A DNA stretch of 64,000 nt from an uncultured Prevotella sp. (GTDB lineage: Bacteria > Bacteroidota > Bacteroidia > Bacteroidales > Bacteroidaceae). Below, in pieces: positions 24,265 through 32,398 of the stretch. Both the position numbers and the translations under genes were made by a program. The stretch's first letter is position 1, and each line of letters starts with the position of its first letter. The notes under the pieces are model-generated. The model saw only the letters and a program-made list of their open reading frames with translations. It made no database searches and was not told the origin of the DNA. Location: NCBI GenBank assembly GCA_944320195.1, contig CALUGP010000012.1, forward strand, positions 1 through 64,000. The letters run 5' to 3'.

Positions 24265-25683
24265 ATGAAGAAAATCTTTTTGTCATTATTTGCCGCCATG
24301 CTGGCCGTAAGCGTGGCGGGTGCGAAGGACTATGGCGTGTATTACCGCAACCTGCCGGTAGGCATGCCGGTGGTTACGGCTCCGGTGATTCCGGCAAACG
24401 CGGTAAACATAAAGGATTACGGCGGCGTGGGAGATGGGCGGACGCTTAACACGGAGGCGTTCCGCAAGGCGATAAGCGCGCTGGAGAAGAAGGGTGGGGG
24501 ACGGCTGACGGTTCCTGCCGGGGTGTGGATGTGCGGACTGATATCACTGAAAGACAACATTGACTTGCATCTTGAGAGGAACGCTATACTGATGGCTTCG
24601 CCAGACAAGAGCCTCTTCGTGAAGGTGAAAGACGGCAAGAAGGACTCAAAGTGCACGCCGATGATCAGTGCGAGCAAGCGTAAGAACATCAGCATAACTG
24701 GCGAAGGGGTGATTGACGGCAACGGCGCATATTGGCGTCCGGTGAAACGTTCAAAGGTGAGCGATGTGGAATGGAAGGAGTTTCTGAACATGGGCGGCAC
24801 CGTTGTGGAGGACGGCAAGCTGTGGTTCCCGTTCAACCTGAAAGGATGCGGCAACATTGCGGACACTCCGGAGGAGCAGGAGAAGATGAGGAATCACCTT
24901 GTAAGGATAACCGATTGCGAGAATGTGCTTGTCGAGGGAGTGACGATACAGAATTCGCCCAAGTTCCATCTTATTCCTACTCGTTGCAAGAATGTGATTG
25001 TGGATGGCGTGACGATACGTTGTCCGTGGAACGCTCAGAATGGTGACGCGCTTGACATAAGCTGCTGCAAGAACGTGCTGATTGTAAACAACATGATTGA
25101 CGCCGGCGACGACGGCATCTGCATGAAGGGCGGCGCCGGCGAGCAGGGCGTGGAGTATGGTCCGTGTGAGAACATTCTTATTGAGAACAACGCTGTGTTC
25201 CACGCTCACGGAGGCTTTGTAATAGGTTCCGAATATTCCGGCGGAATGAAAAACATCGTGGTGCGCAACAACCGCTTCTGCGGCACTGACACCGGCCTGC
25301 GCTTCAAGAGCGGCATAGGGCGTGGCGGAAAGACCGAGGGCATCTACATTAGTGACATTTACATGACTGACATAAAGGATGAGGCCATTGTGTTTGAGTG
25401 TACATACATGGACAAGAAATACAGCGTGAAGGCCGACGGCGGAGACAAGCAGGCGGTTGTTCGGAAGGACGCACCGTTTGTTCCTGAGTTCAGCGACATC
25501 CATATTTCCGGCGTTTTGTGCCGCAATGTGAAGACGGCTGTTTCTGTGACGGGGCTTCCCGGCATGAACTGCGTACATGATGTGACAATAGACCGGTCGA
25601 CGTTTTACTACACGAAGGAGGCTAAGGAAATAAAAGATAATCCTGAGATAACGATAACGAATACGGAGTTTATTGGGATATAA
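24265..25683 (+). CDS. Glycoside hydrolase family 28 (polygalacturonase-like)
   Basis: The 472-residue protein has a signal peptide (to about residue 20), the KDYGGVGDG start of the right-handed beta-helix, and GH28 catalytic motifs: NGDALDI (259-265, in place of NTDGID), GDDG (281-284), HGGFVIGSE (315-323) and RFKS (346-349). GH28 enzymes hydrolyse galacturonan or rhamnogalacturonan backbones; the exact substrate is unclear. It is a single gene with its own promoter, no SusCD pair next to it, probably periplasmic. Confidence 0.92.
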   Translation: MKKIFLSLFAAMLAVSVAGAKDYGVYYRNLPVGMPVVTAPVIPANAVNIKDYGGVGDGRTLNTEAFRKAISALEKKGGGRLTVPAGVWMCGLISLKDNIDLHLERNAILMASPDKSLFVKVKDGKKDSKCTPMISASKRKNISITGEGVIDGNGAYWRPVKRSKVSDVEWKEFLNMGGTVVEDGKLWFPFNLKGCGNIADTPEEQEKMRNHLVRITDCENVLVEGVTIQNSPKFHLIPTRCKNVIVDGVTIRCPWNAQNGDALDISCCKNVLIVNNMIDAGDDGICMKGGAGEQGVEYGPCENILIENNAVFHAHGGFVIGSEYSGGMKNIVVRNNRFCGTDTGLRFKSGIGRGGKTEGIYISDIYMTDIKDEAIVFECTYMDKKYSVKADGGDKQAVVRKDAPFVPEFSDIHISGVLCRNVKTAVSVTGLPGMNCVHDVTIDRSTFYYTKEAKEIKDNPEITITNTEFIGI

Positions 25684-25746
25684 GGCAAGCGGCAAGCAAA
25701 TAGTTTCGGGCAAAAGGGGGATCCGCATCTGCGTTTGGAAATAAAA

Positions 25747-25792
25747 AAGTTGACAAACGGTAAGGCGGATTCTCCTTTCTGTTTGTCAACTT
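25747..25792. terminator. Bidirectional terminator between GH28 and sugar transferase genes
   Basis: AAGTTGACAAAC (25747-25758) and GTTTGTCAACTT (25781-25792) are exact complements, flanked by an A-run and T residues. It lies between convergent genes. Confidence 0.8.
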
Positions 25793-25811
25793 GTTGCGTT
25801 ACGGATGATGG

Positions 25812-27254
25812 TCAGTACGCCTTGTCGTCGCCGTGGATGGCATCCGTCACGGTCTTTATTATTATCTGGATGTCCAGCCAGAAGCTCCAGTGCTCGATGT
25901 ACCAGATGTCTTTTTCCACGCGCCGGCGCATGTCTTCCACCGTTTTTGTCTCTCCGCGTTCGCCGTGAGTCTGTGCCCACCCTGTTATGCCGGGCTTGAC
26001 ATAGTGGCGTATCATATAGTCTGAAATGAGCTCAGAGTAATAGTCAGTGTGTGCCAGCATGTGGGGGCGTGGCCCGACGATGCTCATGTCGCCCTTTAAA
26101 ACGTTGATGAATTGTGGCAGTTCGTCAATGTTCGTATGCCTCATGAACGCTCCCCATTTCGTTACTCTCGGGTCGTTCTTTACAGCCTGGACGGTGTCAG
26201 AGTCCTTGTTCACCTTCATGCTTCGGAACTTGTAGCAATAGAAGTCGCGCCCGTCGTATCCGGTTCGTTTCTGTTTGAAGAACAGCGGGCCAGGCATCGT
26301 TATCTTCGACACGACGTAAACGACGATTAGTATTATTGGAAAAGCCGTGCAAAGGAAGAGCAGCGACACCGCAATGTCGAACAAGCGCTTCTTGAGCCTG
26401 TTGCGCATGTCCATCAACGGCTCGTTGTATTGCGACAAGACATACACGTCGCCAAACTCTTTTACCTTGGCCTTGCGGAATTCTCCGTAAAATGTTGACG
26501 GCATATAATATACGCGTATCATCTCCTTGTCGCACAATTGCATAAGACTTTTGAAGCCGGTTGTGCCTGACGGAACCTCGCTCAGGTAAAGTTCGTCCAC
26601 ATGGTTTTTCTCGAGAAAGTTGATGATTTCGTTCTTGTCGCCGAGTCTTTTCAGCTCTTTCCCGTTGTTTGGGCATGATATCGGTTGGCTGTCAGGGCGT
26701 GAGAAGTAGCCCAAAAGCTCGTATCCGGTCCAGTTGTCGGTCATTATGTCGGCTACTTTTTGCGCCATTCCGCCCGTTCCCAGTATTACTGTCTTTACCG
26801 TGTTGCGGCCGCTTGTCCTCAAACGTATTATGTATGTGCGCAGGATGAGTCGTTCCACGCTTGTCACAATGAACAATATTGCCAGCATGAACAGCGACGC
26901 CTTGACTCCGGGAACACTTGCGTCAGTGAATACTCCGAGAAAGGAAGTGTACAGGATGATGAAAATAAGAGATGTGCGCGATGTGTTGCGGAGCACCTTT
27001 GCGGGCTGCGACATTCTGTGGTGCAGGCTGATCGTAACGGCTTGCAGGGCGATGGCGTATGCGATGTTGGCTGTAACGAGGTAGGTCGTGAAGTGTTCTT
27101 TCCAGTCAGGTAACGGAAACCAGTTGAGATGGAAAGACAGCAGGAACACGACATTGAACGTCAACCAGTCTATTACGGATAATAATATGCCTAGTTTAAT
27201 TGTGCGGTCAAGTGTTGATATCATAAGCCTATGAAATGCTTTTCTGTTTTGCAA
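25812..27254 (-). CDS. Undecaprenyl-phosphate glucose/galactose phosphotransferase (WcaJ/WbaP type)
   Basis: The 480-residue protein has four to five N-terminal membrane segments, a CoA-binding-like central domain (ILGTGGMAQKVADI) and the C-terminal bacterial sugar transferase domain (about 285-475) with KRLFDIAVSLL, FKQKRTGYDG, NIDELPQFINVLKGDMS, VGPRP and KPGITGWAQ. It attaches the first sugar phosphate to undecaprenyl phosphate for capsule, exopolysaccharide or O-antigen synthesis. No glycosyltransferase cluster is adjacent, which is uncommon for this family. Confidence 0.94.
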   Translation of the reverse strand: MQNRKAFHRLMISTLDRTIKLGILLSVIDWLTFNVVFLLSFHLNWFPLPDWKEHFTTYLVTANIAYAIALQAVTISLHHRMSQPAKVLRNTSRTSLIFIILYTSFLGVFTDASVPGVKASLFMLAILFIVTSVERLILRTYIIRLRTSGRNTVKTVILGTGGMAQKVADIMTDNWTGYELLGYFSRPDSQPISCPNNGKELKRLGDKNEIINFLEKNHVDELYLSEVPSGTTGFKSLMQLCDKEMIRVYYMPSTFYGEFRKAKVKEFGDVYVLSQYNEPLMDMRNRLKKRLFDIAVSLLFLCTAFPIILIVVYVVSKITMPGPLFFKQKRTGYDGRDFYCYKFRSMKVNKDSDTVQAVKNDPRVTKWGAFMRHTNIDELPQFINVLKGDMSIVGPRPHMLAHTDYYSELISDYMIRHYVKPGITGWAQTHGERGETKTVEDMRRRVEKDIWYIEHWSFWLDIQIIIKTVTDAIHGDDKAY

Positions 27255-27282
27255 AGTTAATAAGAAATAAATTTACAGCAAA
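27252..27282 (-). promoter_or_regulatory. Promoter of the sugar transferase gene
   Basis: TTTG (27279-27282), 19 nt and TAACTTTG (27252-27259) on the minus strand. The -7 box overlaps the start of the annotated frame (ATG at 27254), so translation probably begins a few codons later (MISTLDRTIKL at about 27224), which leaves a short leader. Confidence 0.75.
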
Positions 27283-27303
27283 GAAAAAGTAAAAAAAATA
27301 CAT

Positions 27304-27311
27304 TATCTTTG
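27304..27311 (+). promoter_or_regulatory. Promoter -7 box of the gltD-like gene
   Basis: TATCTTTG followed by CCGCCG lies 30 nt before the ATG. The upstream part is A-rich without a clear TTTG. Confidence 0.55.
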
Positions 27312-27340
27312 CCGCCGAAAACAAATCAAAATGTACTGAA

Positions 27341-28687
27341 ATGGAGGAACAAAAGCAACTTTTTCATGAGGTTAACGAAGGTTATACCATGCTTGAAGCC
27401 ATCAACGAGGCCAAGCGTTGCCTGCATTGCAAGATTCCGCAATGCCAAAAGGGGTGTCCTATAAGCCATGACATTCCTGACTGGATACATGAGCTGTCGA
27501 TGGGAAACCTTGGCAATGCCATGAAAATAATCAACGACAAGAGCAATCTTCCTGCCGTGTGCGGTCGTGTCTGTCCGCATGAGAAGCAGTGTGAGGGCCA
27601 TTGTGTGCTGGCAAAAAAAGGCCAGGGCATACATGTGGGCAAGCTGGAACGCTTCATCGCCGACTTTGACGGCGACATGGGGCTTATCCGCGAGAAGCTT
27701 CGGCCGAAAACCAGAGGCAAGGTGGCGGTCATCGGTTCGGGGCCGGCCGGGCTTACTATTGCAGGCGACTTGGCGCGGCAGGGATTTAATATTGAGATTT
27801 TCGAGATGGAGCCTGAACCCGGCGGCGTGTTGATGTTCGGCATTCCCGAGTACAGGTTGCCAAAGGATGTCGTCAGGAGGGAGATTAAGAAGATCGAGGA
27901 ACTTGGTGTCGTGTTCCATTGCAATACCACGATTGGTTCCGACTTGAACATAGACCAGCTCTTCGAACAGGGCTTCGACGCGATTTTCATGGGTACGGGT
28001 ACGGTTAAACCGCGCAAGCCTGACATTCCAGGGCGTAATCTGCGTGGTGTGCGCCAGGCTGTCTATTTCCTTCGGAAGGTGAGTCTTTACAATGAGGGCA
28101 GCATAGACCGTGAGGACGTGCCGGTGCAGGAGGGCGACCGCGTGTTTGTCCTTGGGTGTGGAAACACGGCCATGGACGCTGCGCGCACTGCAATAAGGAT
28201 GGGTGCCAGGAACGTGGAGATAATTTATCACAAGACGATAGACGACATGAGTGCTCTGCGTTCTGAATATGACGAGGCGGTAGAAGAAGGCGTGAAGTTC
28301 AACTGGGAGTCCAACCTTGTTGAGATACTTGACTTCAACGGTACGCTTAGCGGAGTAGTGATAGAGCATGGCGGCGAGCGGCGCACCGAGAAGGCGGACA
28401 AGGTGTTGATGGCAATCGGCTCAGTGCCGGCCAGCCGCATTGTGTCTACAACCAAGGGAATAGACGTTGATGAGAGCGGATATGTGCTTACGCGCGACAC
28501 TCCGTGCGGCATGACGAGCCGCAAGGGCGTGTTTGCCGGAGGCGATGTGGTCAATCGTCCGTCTACCGTTGTGCTTGCCATGCGCGACGCAAAGAAGGTG
28601 GCCGAGGGCATAGCGCAATATGTTGACGCGGTAAAACTGCTTGAGGCCATCAACTTGAAGGATCATCTAGGAACAGGAAACGCATGA
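27341..28687 (+). CDS. NADPH-dependent glutamate synthase small subunit-like oxidoreductase (GltA/NfnB type)
   Basis: The 448-residue flavoprotein has an N-terminal Cys-rich domain (CLHC, CQKGC, CGRVCP, CEGHC) for two 4Fe-4S clusters, an FAD-binding motif VIGSGPAGLT and PGGVLMFGIPEYRLP, and an NADPH-binding motif VLGCGNTAMDAA. Family members act as GltD with a large GltB subunit or as NfnB/SudA with an NfnA/SudB partner. Neither partner gene is adjacent: the next gene is unrelated and on the other strand. The precise role therefore stays open. Confidence 0.9.
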   Translation: MEEQKQLFHEVNEGYTMLEAINEAKRCLHCKIPQCQKGCPISHDIPDWIHELSMGNLGNAMKIINDKSNLPAVCGRVCPHEKQCEGHCVLAKKGQGIHVGKLERFIADFDGDMGLIREKLRPKTRGKVAVIGSGPAGLTIAGDLARQGFNIEIFEMEPEPGGVLMFGIPEYRLPKDVVRREIKKIEELGVVFHCNTTIGSDLNIDQLFEQGFDAIFMGTGTVKPRKPDIPGRNLRGVRQAVYFLRKVSLYNEGSIDREDVPVQEGDRVFVLGCGNTAMDAARTAIRMGARNVEIIYHKTIDDMSALRSEYDEAVEEGVKFNWESNLVEILDFNGTLSGVVIEHGGERRTEKADKVLMAIGSVPASRIVSTTKGIDVDESGYVLTRDTPCGMTSRKGVFAGGDVVNRPSTVVLAMRDAKKVAEGIAQYVDAVKLLEAINLKDHLGTGNA

Positions 28688-28736
28688 CGCCATGCTGCCT
28701 CAGAGTCGGCTGCATAGTGTAGGCATGATTGATAGA

Positions 28737-28771
28737 AGCCACGCATGGTAAATTCCGTGCGTGGCTTTTTG
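28737..28771 (+). terminator. Intrinsic terminator of the gltD-like gene
   Basis: AGCCACGCA (28737-28745) and TGCGTGGCT (28758-28766) form a 9-bp stem, extended by weaker pairs, followed by TTTTT. Confidence 0.85.
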
Positions 28772-28793
28772 TGGCTCTTGTTGTTGCTTTGTC

Positions 28794-29291
28794 TTATGGT
28801 TGATGGCTTCCCGGGTTGTCCGGAATGTTGTTTTGCGTGTCGTGTGGCTCTGTCTGTCTCCTTATCCATTCCATTATCACGTTTACGGCGTAGCGTTGCT
28901 CTTCTTCGGTAAGTTCGCGTCCGCGTGGTATGCCGTGCCATTTCTCGAGGCAACCGCGGCAGCAGCATGCCGTGGCATGCTGCGCGATGAAGACCGGATG
29001 GCCGCGCATGGGTGTCTGCCGGCCGTCGTTCGGAGGGCAGGCGGGTGCCAGCCGTCTGCGTATGAAGTCGGCGGCGTGGCGGTGTATGGTGGTCCATCCT
29101 TTTTCCTTTATGTACAGGATGTCGCCGGCTTTCAGACGGAAGCGGCTTCTGAAGGTTGAGCATGCAAGCCTTTCAAACAGAGGGTCAAGCTCATGGTTAG
29201 GCTCTGCCGTGTTTGTCTCGTTGCCGCATGGGGAATCGATGGCGAAGAGTTCGCCTTCCGTCGGTCTGGAGTGTGTTGTTTTTTTAGACAT
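28794..29291 (-). CDS. DUF4186 family protein
   Basis: The 165-residue protein contains the compact DUF4186 core (about 38-145): LFERLACSTFRSRF, IHRHAADFIRRRLAPA, PPNDGRQTPMRGHPVF, ATACCCRGCLEKWHGIP and VIMEWI. The conserved Cys/His residues in the last motifs suggest metal binding, but the function of the family is not known to me. The N-terminal 35 residues and the C-terminal tail are low complexity. It appears to be a single-gene unit. Confidence 0.85.
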   Translation of the reverse strand: MSKKTTHSRPTEGELFAIDSPCGNETNTAEPNHELDPLFERLACSTFRSRFRLKAGDILYIKEKGWTTIHRHAADFIRRRLAPACPPNDGRQTPMRGHPVFIAQHATACCCRGCLEKWHGIPRGRELTEEEQRYAVNVIMEWIRRQTEPHDTQNNIPDNPGSHQP

Positions 29292-29357
29292 GGCTGAAGT
29301 TTGATATGCGTGTCATACTGCCAAAGATGCCATTGTTGTATTGCTTTGCCTGTAACT

Positions 29358-29475
29358 TGTTGTGTGTCAATGTGTTACAGGCTGCGGTGCGAAACATGGC
29401 CTTTTGGCGTGCAAAAGGCCGTCTCTTGCATCGCAAAAGACGGCCTTTTATGTTGCGGTTTACGGCCTTTTGCAG
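29358..29475. repeat. Composite intergenic repeat, copy F
   Basis: A divergent 20-nt module (29358-29377, TGTTGTGTGTCAATGTGTTA) is followed by four alternating GCCGTCTTTTGC-type cores (29392-29475), the central two forming a stable hairpin. Confidence 0.8.
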
Positions 29476-29571
29476 CGGCGGTAAATCCTGACATATCTTA
29501 ACGTCGGCACAAGGAATCATCTTTCCAATTATATAATTTCTTACCGCTTTGCTTTTCTGCCGCTCAGTGTC

Positions 29572-29673
29572 AAGTCGTCATTCCGCTGAAAAGCGGAATC
29601 CAGAAAGCCGCCATAGTGGTTAGCCGCCTTTGTCTTTTCGACTGGATTCCGCTTCTAAGCGGAATGACGACTT
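29572..29673. repeat. MITE/dRS3-like inverted repeat
   Basis: Two 32-nt arms (29572-29603 and 29642-29673) match at 30 of 32 positions as complements, with a 38-nt spacer. Each arm contains its own small hairpin, ATTCCGCTnnnAAGCGGAAT. It is unlike the other repeats in the window. The remainder of the 29292-29777 gap is AT-rich and shows nothing else. Confidence 0.85.
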
Positions 29674-29777
29674 GCCACCGACTTGCAAAAAACGGATAAG
29701 TGTGACATTACTGTTATGCCGAACTCACGTTATCTTAATATGTTGTCTGCCTTAAAGCCGTATGCCGATTTGTGCGG

Positions 29778-30803
29778 TTATTTAGTCGTGCCTTTTACTG
29801 CGGAGTCGATATGGCTTTTGACCTTGAGCTTGTCTCCTGAGAGGTCTACTTCAAACAGTTGTGGGATGCGGACATACACTCCGTTTACCACGGCATGGCT
29901 GTGCACCGACATGAGCCAACGCCCGTTGAAGTCCTTGAACAGCATGCCGTGTCCGTAGTTTGGCGGCGTTATAGGGTCGGGTTCCTGCGTCCACGGGCCG
30001 TCAAGCGTGCCGCTTTCAGAATAGGCTACACCCTGCGTGTAGACATCATATATCCAACTGGTCCATATCATGCCGAGACGGCCTGTGCCGGTGCGGAACA
30101 GGTAGGGGCCGTCAGTCACGCGGTTGGGCCCGGTTTTGCCTTCCACAACTTCGCGGCTCCAGGGCGAGTCGCTGGCCTTGAATATCACTTTGCCTTTTCC
30201 CACGCTTCCGCTCAGATCGGGTTTAAGTTCTATTTTTTCCATGGTTCCGTCCCAGTTCTGTATCCATTCGCCGCAATACACCATGTAAGGCTTGCCGTCC
30301 TTGTCCACCCAGAAGGTGCCGTCGAGCGTGGCGATGTCTGCCGGAAGATAAGTAGCGTCTGCCATGGGAACGTATGGCCCGCCGGGCTTGTCGCTCACGA
30401 GTATGTGGCTTGCGCGGCGTGGTATGTCCATGCCTTTGTAGCGGTTGACGATGATGGAGTCGTTTGTGAACGTGGCGAAATAGTAAAACTTGTCTCCGTA
30501 CTTATGCAGTTCGGCCGCCCATATCTGCGGCCGCGGCCCCATCCACGAGTTCGGGTCGGTGTTGGCCACGATGTAAGGGCCGTCCCAAGTATCGAGGTCT
30601 TTGCTCTTCCACAGCAGTCCGCCGGTGCCGGTCATGTAATATGTGCGCGTAGCCTCGTCGGGAAGCACGCACGGATCGCTCAGCCGGATGGAGTCGCGTG
30701 GCACGCCGGTCTTGAACCTTGGATGTTTCTTTACTTGCGCCATTGCGGCTTGGCACACGGCGGCTGTAACGAATAAGATGAGTAATCGGTTGAGAATTTT
30801 CAT
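29778..30803 (-). CDS. Glycoside hydrolase family 43 enzyme
   Basis: With the start at Met12 of the longest frame (30803) the protein has 341 residues and a good signal peptide (MKILNRLLILFVTAAV, cleavage after MAQ). The longer frame would overlap the upstream stop codon. The five-bladed GH43 propeller shows LSDPCVLPDE (catalytic base Asp), IATLDGTFWVD (pKa-modulating Asp) and the acid Glu in the REVVEGKTGPNRVTDGPYL region. GH43 enzymes are arabinofuranosidases, xylosidases or galactosidases. It is last in the second transcription unit of the larger polysaccharide locus. Confidence 0.88.
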   Translation of the reverse strand: MKILNRLLILFVTAAVCQAAMAQVKKHPRFKTGVPRDSIRLSDPCVLPDEATRTYYMTGTGGLLWKSKDLDTWDGPYIVANTDPNSWMGPRPQIWAAELHKYGDKFYYFATFTNDSIIVNRYKGMDIPRRASHILVSDKPGGPYVPMADATYLPADIATLDGTFWVDKDGKPYMVYCGEWIQNWDGTMEKIELKPDLSGSVGKGKVIFKASDSPWSREVVEGKTGPNRVTDGPYLFRTGTGRLGMIWTSWIYDVYTQGVAYSESGTLDGPWTQEPDPITPPNYGHGMLFKDFNGRWLMSVHSHAVVNGVYVRIPQLFEVDLSGDKLKVKSHIDSAVKGTTK

Positions 30804-30832
30804 GGTTATGAGATGTTTACATTCGTAATGTG

Positions 30833-32341
30833 TCATTTTATCACAAACGTGTTGAATGAGTGAGGAGCCAGGTCGACATTCAGATACTTGCTTCTGGTGT
30901 CCACTGTCAATGGCTTTACGCCGTCAGTGAAGTTTGCGGCCACGATGACGGTGTTGCCTTCGGGGGTGCGCACGGCCAGCACCGGCATGCCGCTTCCATT
31001 GTCGGGTTTGCAGGCGATGATCTCCGCTCCCTTGGAAATGTAGCGCGAATAGTGCTTCACGGCGTAATATTCGGGAGTGTAAAGATAGGTGCGAGCCTTG
31101 GAGTCGACGCGTATCAGGGCGTTCTGCTTCCATCCCCACGGGCTTTCGCCGTTGTCTGAAAGGATGAAGTTCCACAGGTTGTATTCATTGCATCCGTTGC
31201 CCAGATAATGGTTGATGAGCTCAAACGTATGTTCGGCCGCCTTCCAGTCGAAACTGCCCCAACCGCATTCGCTCTCAGAGCAGATATAGCTGAAGTCCGG
31301 GTATTTGCTTCTTATGGAAGGCAATATCTCCCTTCCCTCCCACTGGAAAGCCACACCGCTCACGGCATCGCGCAGTTGGCTGTCGGCAAGAATCTTCTCG
31401 ACGTGATCCAGCCTGTTTGTATTGAACGTTCCGATATACAGCCTGACATCGGGATGCGCGCGCTTGAGCGCGGGGGCAAGGTAGTCTTTGTTGAAGCGTA
31501 TGGTGCCCTCGGCTGTCCACGCGCAGCCCGGATAAGGGGTGTAGCTGTAAGCCTCGTTCTGGTAAATCACCATGTCAATTGGCACGCCTTGAGCCTTGTA
31601 GGCATCGATGAACTTGCAGAAATAACCGGCATACGCCTTCAGATAGCGCGGATCTTGAATCATGTAGTCGGTCGTCGCGAGCTGCCGCGGAAACTTGTCC
31701 TTGCGTTCGCCGGTCAGTTTCATCTCGTCCGGATCTGTCTTTCCGCCGGTGTTGCCGTAAAGCAGGTAGTCTGTTTCTGGAGAAAGATTGTTGAACTTGC
31801 TGCTTAGTACGGGATAGTCTCCGTTTATTTTCATCCAGCTCGGCGGACACCATGGCGAAATCCAGAATGTCATGTCAGGGTTGAACTTTTGGGCTGCGCG
31901 TATGAATGGGATGACCGTCTGTTTGTCTCTGTCTATGTTGAAATAACGCAACTCGAAGTCTCCCTTCACTTCGTCGCAGCTGTACCATGAGCGTGAGTAG
32001 TCGTTTGCGCCCATTGATATGCGGCCGCGGGTTATGCGAAGGTCGCCTTCGGGCGAGAATACGTCATGCAGGATTTTGTCTTGTTCATCACGTGTGAGCA
32101 AGTTCAGAGCGTCCCAGTCAAGCTCGTTGAAGCATGTTCCCCAGTCTCTGAACAGGACGATGCTGCCGCTTCGTCCTGTCGAGAGGTCTGGGGTATGGTC
32201 AGGTTTGCCGTCAAGACGGGTCTTCCCAATGTTCCAATAATCATTGTCGATGCTGCTTATCCACTCTACGCTTTGGCCGTGTGCCAGGCCGGCAAAGGCA
32301 GCGCAAAGGCATAAGGCAAGTGTTTTTACATGCGTTGTCAT
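30833..32341 (-). CDS. Glycoside hydrolase family 30 enzyme (third GH30 of the locus)
   Basis: The 502-residue protein has a signal peptide (cleavage after AHGQ, about residue 23) and a GH30 barrel plus beta side domain: FWISPWCPPSWMK, acid/base E263 in IYQNEAYSYT and nucleophile E358 in CSESECGWG. The C-terminal beta domain ends with SFNTFVIK. It is only distantly similar to the two other GH30 proteins in this locus and probably belongs to a different subfamily (beta-glucosidase, beta-1,6-glucanase or xylosidase are possible). It lies between two GH43 genes, 29-57 nt apart. Confidence 0.88.
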   Translation of the reverse strand: MTTHVKTLALCLCAAFAGLAHGQSVEWISSIDNDYWNIGKTRLDGKPDHTPDLSTGRSGSIVLFRDWGTCFNELDWDALNLLTRDEQDKILHDVFSPEGDLRITRGRISMGANDYSRSWYSCDEVKGDFELRYFNIDRDKQTVIPFIRAAQKFNPDMTFWISPWCPPSWMKINGDYPVLSSKFNNLSPETDYLLYGNTGGKTDPDEMKLTGERKDKFPRQLATTDYMIQDPRYLKAYAGYFCKFIDAYKAQGVPIDMVIYQNEAYSYTPYPGCAWTAEGTIRFNKDYLAPALKRAHPDVRLYIGTFNTNRLDHVEKILADSQLRDAVSGVAFQWEGREILPSIRSKYPDFSYICSESECGWGSFDWKAAEHTFELINHYLGNGCNEYNLWNFILSDNGESPWGWKQNALIRVDSKARTYLYTPEYYAVKHYSRYISKGAEIIACKPDNGSGMPVLAVRTPEGNTVIVAANFTDGVKPLTVDTRSKYLNVDLAPHSFNTFVIK

Positions 32342-32398
32342 AATGCTTCCTGATTATTCAGGTTGTTTGTATGTTTGCGTGTGTGTTTGCTTAAGATG

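Noticed and set aside
29572-29673. Insertion sequence remnant
   Set aside because: No transposase frame or fragment lies between or beside the arms, and no clear target duplication is visible; listed only as a MITE-like repeat.
30804-30836. Longer N-terminus of the GH43 gene
   Set aside because: It would overlap the upstream GH30 stop and place eleven extra residues before a complete signal peptide.
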